The notes under the pieces were generated by a model that made no database searches, was not told the origin of the DNA, and saw only the letters and a program-made list of their open reading frames with translations. DNA of 11,331 bases from Alphaproteobacteria bacterium (GTDB lineage: Bacteria; Pseudomonadota; Alphaproteobacteria; Micavibrionales; CSBR16-224). Positions within the stretch are counted from its first letter, which is position 1. Every line of letters begins with the position of its first letter. Below, piece after piece: positions 6,272 through 11,331 of this stretch. Location of the stretch: positions 1 through 11,331 of the forward strand of contig SKHU01000108.1 of NCBI GenBank assembly GCA_007116755.1, written 5' to 3'. The position numbers were made by a program, and so were the translations under genes.

Positions 6272-6303
6272 ACCCCGCCCGCTCCAGGGCGGGGTTTCTT
6301 TTT
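6272..6303 (+). terminator. Intrinsic terminator after the pilin gene
   Basis: ACCCCGCCC (6272-6280) and GGGCGGGGT (6287-6295) form a perfect 9-bp GC-rich stem with a 6-nt loop, followed by TTCTTTTT. It lies 53 nt after the pilin stop and would end a monocistronic pilin mRNA before gene D. Confidence 0.93.
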
Positions 6304-6393
6304 GCGGTAAAATACCGTGACATTTTACGGCGGCCATGTTAGTTTTCATATTTATATTTTGATTTATGCCGCTATCGGGCGGGAAGGCTGTGG

Positions 6394-7698
6394 ATGTCCG
6401 TACACAAGACAAATTTCAGACCGAAAAACAGCGATCCTGACAGCTGGTCGGCTGTCGAGACGGAGGCCGCATTTTTGGATATCGTTCGTAACGGTTTTAA
6501 TGCGCTGACCACGCAGTTTCTTTCCCGTATTCATCAGCGCATAAGACAGACCGATGATCGGGAAGAAAAGAAGCATTACCGCATGGCGGTCAGGAAAGCC
6601 GCTTATCTGGCGCAGCATTTGGAGAACACACCGATGGCGCGCCAATTGGGGCAGGCGGCTTCCGCGATTGGAGCGGGAGTCATTCCGCGATCTGATCCGG
6701 GGCGATCCGTGCTGGCGCAGGCGCAAATGTTTGAAGCGATTTCACAAGGCAATCTGTTAAAAACACAACAATCTTATCACCGTATGATACGGGTGGACAA
6801 ACAGGAGGCTGCGGATAAAGGCTTTGCGCTGGCCTGTCATTACGGCAATGACAGCGCAGCGGAGTTTTTTCTAAAACAGGGTGCGGCTATGCGTTATGAC
6901 CCGGATCGCATCGTGGCATGGCTGGCCGATGGCGGACGCATGGATATGCTGAAAACGCTTTTAAAGGCGCAAAATAAAGATGTGCGGGATGTTCTGGATG
7001 CGGCAATGCAGGCGGCTGTGACGGGAAAGGGGAGTGCGGAACAGCGGATTGATATGCTGCGCTATTTACAGGAGGCGGGGGCGGATATCCGCCGCAACAA
7101 CGATTTTTTGCTGTATCAGGCGGTGATGCAGGGGCAGCAGGGCATTGCCGTATATTTGATGGAGAACGGTGCGGATCCCGACCGTGCCTGTGATGCGCAT
7201 GTGCGCGGTTATAACGAACGATCCAATGAGCGCTTTGCGCCGTATCTAGCGATGCAGGAGGAACAATACCGCAAGAATTTTGATACCGAATTTCCCAACG
7301 GTTTTACGCTGAAAGATGTGCGTCGCATTGTCGATCGGAAAAGCGGTATGACGGGGCTGGGGCTGGCTGTGAGGGCAGGCAGGGCGGAGGATGTTTTCGC
7401 GGTTTTACAGGCGGACGGCCAGATGCTGACATATAACGATATTGAAAAAATCGGCACGGACGGGAAAGACGGCATCAAATTGCTGGAACGCAGAGGGCAG
7501 CTATCGTCTATTTTTAAGGCGGAGCTCTGGCAGACCGACACAAAAGGGCTGGAGAGGATGTGGCAAAAGCTGGATGATAAAAAGCGTGAAGAGATTTCTT
7601 TAAAAAAGCTGTTTTCCGAGGTCAAAAAACGCAATATGCGCGACTATGTACGGCAGCGCGGCGGCGCATTACGGCGCGGTCAGAAACGCCGGCCCTAA
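6394..7698 (+). CDS. Divergent ankyrin-repeat-like protein (D) in the Tad pilus region
   Basis: 434 aa, mostly helical and hydrophilic, no signal peptide or membrane segment. The N-terminal 110 residues are charged helices without a recognised domain. Ankyrin-like helical pairs follow, ending in the typical GAD turn: MLRYLQEAGADIR (221-233), LYQAVMQGQQGIAVYLMENGADPD (240-263), and weaker ones at about 142-164. Residues 301-400 look like another repeat type (TGLGLAVRAGRAEDVFAVLQADGQ, then LTYNDIEKIGTDGKDGIKLLERRGQLSSIF and a Trp at 379). It lacks the W-FNF module of paralogues A to C. The start has GGGAAGG 6 nt before the ATG. Its last 30 bp overlap the 3' end of tadC on the opposite strand. 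Its position between pilin and pilus assembly genes may be meaningful, but a pilus function is not shown by the sequence. Confidence 0.85.
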   Translation: MSVHKTNFRPKNSDPDSWSAVETEAAFLDIVRNGFNALTTQFLSRIHQRIRQTDDREEKKHYRMAVRKAAYLAQHLENTPMARQLGQAASAIGAGVIPRSDPGRSVLAQAQMFEAISQGNLLKTQQSYHRMIRVDKQEAADKGFALACHYGNDSAAEFFLKQGAAMRYDPDRIVAWLADGGRMDMLKTLLKAQNKDVRDVLDAAMQAAVTGKGSAEQRIDMLRYLQEAGADIRRNNDFLLYQAVMQGQQGIAVYLMENGADPDRACDAHVRGYNERSNERFAPYLAMQEEQYRKNFDTEFPNGFTLKDVRRIVDRKSGMTGLGLAVRAGRAEDVFAVLQADGQMLTYNDIEKIGTDGKDGIKLLERRGQLSSIFKAELWQTDTKGLERMWQKLDDKKREEISLKKLFSEVKKRNMRDYVRQRGGALRRGQKRRP

Positions 7699-8616
7699 AA
7701 TCGTGACAAACAGTGCCGGCAGGAAAAACAAAATCATCGGAACTGTCAGTTTCGGCGGCAAGGCGGCTGCTTTTTGTTCGGCCATAGCCATCCGCATCTG
7801 ACGTTGTTCATCTGCGAGAACGCGGACGGCTTTGGAGATCGAGGTTCCGTATTGTTCGGCCTGCAGCATTGCCGTGGCGAAGGATTTTGCCGATCCGCCA
7901 CCGACCCGTATGGCAAAGCCCTTAAACGCCGCTTTGCGGTCATTCAAAAGCCCGAGTTCCGCGCTCAGCAAACCAAGCTCTTCCGCCAGAACCTCGGAGA
8001 TCGGCGCGACTTCTTCGGCGATTTTGCTGATGGCACCTTCAATACCGATTCCGCCCTGTACGCAGATCAAAATCATGTCCAGCGCATCAGGAAAAGTCTG
8101 GGATATTTCTATCTGCCGTTTGTCGGCCATGTTTTTGATCAAAATGCGCGGCAGGAAGAACCCGAAAACCGCGACGCTACCGATGATTAGAAATTTCAAA
8201 CCGTCTTTGATTTCACGGTCACCGGCCGACAGAAACATCATGGCCAGCAGGGTGAAAATTACAGGCAGAATAATGCGGGCAAAGAAATAAATCAAAGGTG
8301 CGGAAGGTTTTCGGATGCCGGCCTGTAACATTAGGGCGCGCGCCTGCGTACTGGCCGTTCCGGCAAGCTGCTGAACACGATAAAACGCAGCGATATTCTG
8401 TGCGGCAGAGCGTTCGACCGTTGTGCCTTTTTTGGCCTGTTCGCGCGCGCTTTGATAAAGACTTTTCTTGCGTTGTTCGACGACTTCCTGATAATGCTGC
8501 TTTTTTTCCGTGTTTTTGATCAGCGGCATCGCCACGGCCAGAAACGTGATAAACGCAGCGACGGCGCTGATCACGGTCAAAAGCAGTGTCTGGTCGAAAG
8601 GCAGAAAGTCCAGCAT
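7669..8616 (-). CDS. tadC: Tad pilus inner-membrane platform protein TadC
   Basis: 315 aa, GspF/PilC (T2SSF) family. Hydrophobic segments lie at about 10-33, 108-131, 140-158 and 292-313. The cytoplasmic T2SSF region (about 173-285) contains FPDALDMILICVQGGIGIEGAI, with the PDALD and GGIGIEGA signatures of TadC, and the helix that ends in LADEQRQMRMAMAEQKAAALPPKLTVPMI. It works with TadB as the membrane base of the pilus motor driven by TadA. It starts 4 nt after the tadB stop; AGGA overlapping that stop (TAGGAAC then ATG) serves as the ribosome site, so translation is probably coupled. It is the last visible gene of the operon; no terminator is seen after it, and its end overlaps gene D by 30 bp in convergent orientation. 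Confidence 0.93.
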   Translation of the reverse strand: MLDFLPFDQTLLLTVISAVAAFITFLAVAMPLIKNTEKKQHYQEVVEQRKKSLYQSAREQAKKGTTVERSAAQNIAAFYRVQQLAGTASTQARALMLQAGIRKPSAPLIYFFARIILPVIFTLLAMMFLSAGDREIKDGLKFLIIGSVAVFGFFLPRILIKNMADKRQIEISQTFPDALDMILICVQGGIGIEGAISKIAEEVAPISEVLAEELGLLSAELGLLNDRKAAFKGFAIRVGGGSAKSFATAMLQAEQYGTSISKAVRVLADEQRQMRMAMAEQKAAALPPKLTVPMILFFLPALFVTILGPAFLTAP

Positions 8617-8620
8617 GTTC

Positions 8621-9610
8621 CTATACTTTAAAGTTAATCATCTGTTTCATGATAATGACGCCGAAACCCATCCAGACGGCGGCTCCCGTCACCATCAGCT
8701 TGCCTTTGGGGATGGTGAAAAGTTTCATAATATAATCCGGGTTGACAAGATACAGCCCGCCCATGACAACAAGCGGCAGACAGCCGATAATCGCGGCGGA
8801 AGCTTTTGCTTCCGATGACAGCGCCTGAATCTTGCGTTGCAGGCGGAAACGGGCGCGGATAACTTCCGAGAGATTGGTCAAAACCTCGCTGAGGCTGCTT
8901 CCGGTTTCGGACTGGATTTGAATGGCGGTGGCGAACATTTTCATTTCGGTCAACGGCATACGCTCTGAAGCGCGTGCGGCGGCTTCACCAAGCGGAATAC
9001 CAAGCTTCTGGTCATCATAAATATAAGACATTTCCGTGCCGAGCGGATCGTCGAATTCCTTGCCTGCCATGGCGACGGCTTCCGCGACAGGCATACCCGC
9101 CTGTATCATGCGTACGATCGCATCCAGCGCATCGGCAAAGGCTTCCAGAAATTTTTTCTGTCGTCTTTTCGCTTTCATTTTCAAAAACAGGCGGGGGAGG
9201 CCGAAAAATGCCGTAAACAGCAGCAGCCCTTTCACAAGCCCCGACCATGAGGTCAGATACAGCAAAAGAAAAATCACGACGGTAAAAATCAGGGAATAGA
9301 TATAGAAACGGCCGACGGACGTTTCGGTAAACCCTGCCTGTTGCAGCAAAAAGCGTGTGCTGCCCTCGCGCTTTTTCTTCTCTTTGCGGTCCTCTTTTCC
9401 GGCTTCTTTGAGTTTTTTGGCCAGTTCGGCGCGTTGTTGCGCGATTTTTTTGTCTTTACCGTCGCGTCCGCGTCCGGATAGCTCGCTACGTCCCGTAATC
9501 ACTGCCTGTAAGCGGCGCTGTCTTTGCTGCTGTTGATTGACGATAAGCGCAATGAATACGCCCAGCGCAATCACAACGATCATCACCAGAATGACAGGAT
9601 TCAGCAGCAT
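8621..9610 (-). CDS. tadB: Tad pilus inner-membrane platform protein TadB
   Basis: 329 aa, T2SSF family. An N-terminal membrane helix (about 5-24) is followed by a Lys/Arg/Gln-rich cytoplasmic stretch (26-85), a helix pair (about 103-141), the T2SSF region (about 155-285: FADALDAIVRMIQAGMPVAEAVAMAG, then EMKMFATAIQIQSETGSSLSEVL), and C-terminal helices (270-289, 305-323). In the family TadB forms the platform with TadC and contacts the TadA ATPase. Its ATG shares one base with the tadA stop (TAATG), and AGAGG lies 10 nt upstream inside tadA, so the two are translationally coupled. Length and motifs are those of an intact gene. Confidence 0.93.
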   Translation of the reverse strand: MLLNPVILVMIVVIALGVFIALIVNQQQQRQRRLQAVITGRSELSGRGRDGKDKKIAQQRAELAKKLKEAGKEDRKEKKKREGSTRFLLQQAGFTETSVGRFYIYSLIFTVVIFLLLYLTSWSGLVKGLLLFTAFFGLPRLFLKMKAKRRQKKFLEAFADALDAIVRMIQAGMPVAEAVAMAGKEFDDPLGTEMSYIYDDQKLGIPLGEAAARASERMPLTEMKMFATAIQIQSETGSSLSEVLTNLSEVIRARFRLQRKIQALSSEAKASAAIIGCLPLVVMGGLYLVNPDYIMKLFTIPKGKLMVTGAAVWMGFGVIIMKQMINFKV

Positions 9611-11265
9611 TATTGATAGGCCTCTTCCATCGATTGCAGGACTTTTTCTTCCAGATTAAACTGTCGCGCGCGTTCATACAAAATCGGGCGCAGGCCGGAA
9701 GATTTCTGTGTTCCGATAATGCGTCCGAATTCGTCATCGCCTTCATACTGGAATTTGAACAGTTCCTGCATTGTGATAATTTCGCCTTCCATGCCGGTAA
9801 TCTCGCTGATATGCGTGACTTTCCGCGATCCGTCACGCAGGCGCTGTACCTGAATGATAACGTTTACGGCAGAGGCGATCTGCTCGCGCACCGCTACGGA
9901 CGGCAGATTCAGCCCGCCCATGGCAATCATGTTTTCCATACGGGTGACGGCCTCGCGCGGATTGTTGGCGTGTACCGTTCCCATTGAGCCGTCATGGCCT
10001 GTATTCATGGCCTGAAGCAGATCGAAGGCTTCCGGTCCGCGTACCTCGCCAACGATAATGCGGTCGGGGCGCATCCTCAGACAGTTTTTGACAAGATCGC
10101 GCATTGTCACCTCGCCGACGCCCTCAAGGTTGGGCGGACGGGTTTCCAGACGTACGACATGCGGCTGCTGCAGTTGCAGCTCCGCAGCATCCTCGCAGGT
10201 GATGACACGTTCATCCTTGCGGATGTAATTGGTCAGACAGTTCAGCATGGTGGTTTTACCGCTTCCCGTTCCGCCCGAAATCAGGACATTGGCGCGGCAT
10301 TCGCCAATGACTTTGAGCATTTCCGCGCAGGAGGGTGTCATCGCGCCGAATTCCAGCAGCCTGTCCAGTGTCAGCTTATCTTTGGTAAATTTCCGGATTG
10401 TCATTGAAGCGCCGTCAATGGCTAGCGGCGGAATAATGACGTTGACGCGTGAACCGTCGGGCAGACGCGCATCACAAATCGGGCTGGATTCATCAACACG
10501 TCGGCCGATAATACCGACAACGCGCTGGCAGATTGTCAAAAGATGATGGTCGTCGCGAAATTCTACACTGGCTTTCTGAATTTTTCCGTTGAGTTCGATA
10601 TAAATCGTTTTCGGGCCATTGATCATGATATCGGCGATGCCGTCCATCGCCAGCAATTCTTCCAGCGGGCCGAAGCCCAGCATGTCGTCAGCGGCCTCCT
10701 TGGCGATTTGCGCAAGCTCTGCAGGGGTCAGATCAAGCGCACGGAACTGGCCGATTTCATTGACTGCGGAAAGAATTTCCTCACGCGCCGCCTCGGTTTC
10801 CATACGGGCAAGAGATTTCAGGTCGATCCCGTCGCGCAGATCCGCCCAGATGCGCTTATGCGCCCGCTCGATACGCGGATTTGCCGTACGGGGGGCGGCA
10901 TCCTCGGCGGGAGGCGGTGCGGCCGCAGCAGGTTTTTTCTTTGGCGGCATATCTTTTTTCGGCGGCATTGCGGGTTTTTCTGCCGGAGGTGCGGCGGCGG
11001 CAGGTTTTTTTTCTTTCGGCGGGGGCATCGGCGTTTCATCTGTGCCGGATTTTTCATCTTCGGAGGATTGCAACGCCGAAATCGTATCTTCCAAAGACGG
11101 CGGCGCTTCTTTTTCAACCGGCTTTTTACTCTCCGGCGGCGGAGCGGGTTTTTTCTGTTTTGGGGCGGGCGAGGGCGCGTCACCGCTATCCGGAGCGGTT
11201 TTCTTCTCCGCTTCGGTTTTTTTCGGCGGTGCTTTTTTGTCCTTGTCCGAGCGTTTTCCAAACAT
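9610..11265 (-). CDS. tadA: Tad pilus secretion ATPase TadA/CpaF
   Basis: 551 aa, type II/IV secretion ATPase (GspE/VirB11 superfamily, CpaF branch). It hydrolyses ATP at the inner membrane to drive Flp pilin polymerisation through TadB/TadC. Visible motifs are Walker A GGTGSGKTT (331-339), Asp box VITCEDAAELQL (354-365), Walker B IIVGEVRG (403-410) and His box GSMGTVHANNPREA (426-439). The CpaF N-domain lies at about 128-300 (FGPLEELLAMDGIADIMING). Residues 1-127 are an unusual Lys/Pro/Ala-rich, low-complexity extension with a partly repeated KKPAAAAPP element. The start at 11265 opens with MFGKRSDKDKK and lies 19 nt after the upstream gene; its Shine-Dalgarno is weak (GAAGAT). All catalytic motifs are intact. 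It is the first complete gene of the tadA-tadB-tadC run. Confidence 0.96.
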   Translation of the reverse strand: MFGKRSDKDKKAPPKKTEAEKKTAPDSGDAPSPAPKQKKPAPPPESKKPVEKEAPPSLEDTISALQSSEDEKSGTDETPMPPPKEKKPAAAAPPAEKPAMPPKKDMPPKKKPAAAAPPPAEDAAPRTANPRIERAHKRIWADLRDGIDLKSLARMETEAAREEILSAVNEIGQFRALDLTPAELAQIAKEAADDMLGFGPLEELLAMDGIADIMINGPKTIYIELNGKIQKASVEFRDDHHLLTICQRVVGIIGRRVDESSPICDARLPDGSRVNVIIPPLAIDGASMTIRKFTKDKLTLDRLLEFGAMTPSCAEMLKVIGECRANVLISGGTGSGKTTMLNCLTNYIRKDERVITCEDAAELQLQQPHVVRLETRPPNLEGVGEVTMRDLVKNCLRMRPDRIIVGEVRGPEAFDLLQAMNTGHDGSMGTVHANNPREAVTRMENMIAMGGLNLPSVAVREQIASAVNVIIQVQRLRDGSRKVTHISEITGMEGEIITMQELFKFQYEGDDEFGRIIGTQKSSGLRPILYERARQFNLEEKVLQSMEEAYQ

Positions 11266-11284
11266 GATCTGTCAATCTTCGGTC

Positions 11285-11331
11285 TTATTTAAAAATTTTT
11301 GCAAAAAAACCGCCATCGTCTTTTTTCTCTT
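11285..11331 (-). CDS. C-terminal end of an upstream Tad gene, probably cpaE/tadZ
   Basis: On the minus strand a frame entering from the window edge reads EKKDDGGFFAKIFK and stops with TAA at 11285-11287, 19 nt before the tadA start. A Lys-rich stretch, Gly-Gly and a short basic hydrophobic end are the sort of tail seen on CpaE/TadZ ATPases, and cpaE usually directly precedes cpaF in alphaproteobacteria. Another frame here ends in TGA at about 11273, so the choice rests on composition and expected gene order. Confidence 0.5.
   Translation of the reverse strand, partial: EKKDDGGFFAKIFK

Noticed and set aside
10543..11292. Long plus-strand frame (249 codons) opposite the tadA 5' half
   Set aside because: It is rich in Phe, Arg and Gly runs that mirror the Lys/Pro/Ala codons of TadA on the other strand, has no recognisable domain, and TadA is certain.

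Overview
The window reads as chromosomal DNA of an alphaproteobacterium. Supporting signs are a Caulobacter-style Flp pilin gene and CpaF/TadB/TadC-type pilus assembly genes, a dihydroorotase with the sequence DTQVHFREPG, and GANTC (CcrM-type) sites that cluster in intergenic DNA. The cluster of divergent ankyrin-like proteins suggests a Micavibrio-like or host-associated lineage, but that is inference. No rRNA, tRNA, insertion sequence or CRISPR array was seen.

Layout. (1) 1-1074, plus strand: an ankyrin-like protein (paralogue A) whose reading frame is open to the window edge. (2) 1084-5606, minus strand, read right to left: ankyrin-like paralogue C (4584-5534), paralogue B (3450-4499), dihydroorotase pyrC (2069-3382), and a PPP-type metallophosphoesterase homologue that has lost most metal ligands (1084-1914). 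C and B are tandem duplicates, and each has its own, visibly related TTGACA promoter. (3) 5607-6030: about 420 bp of AT-rich non-coding DNA between the C promoter and the pilin gene. (4) 6031-6219, plus: the Flp pilin gene, closed by a strong intrinsic terminator at 6272-6303. (5) 6394-7698, plus: a fourth ankyrin-like protein (D) of a different architecture. (6) 7669-11331, minus: the pilus assembly genes cpaF/tadA, tadB and tadC, tightly packed, preceded by the last codons of what is probably cpaE/tadZ at the right edge.

How the genes work together. The pilin and the TadA ATPase with the TadB/TadC platform are core parts of one Tad (tight adherence) pilus machine. Prepilin peptidase, secretin and pseudopilins are not in the window. 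The ankyrin-like proteins A, B and C share a C-terminal module (a Trp, then an FNF motif about 24 residues on, then a helical end that finishes in GG in B and C) that I cannot assign to a named family. This, together with the conserved promoters of B and C, is the most novel-looking element here. The phosphatase homologue looks catalytically dead and may be a binding or regulatory protein.
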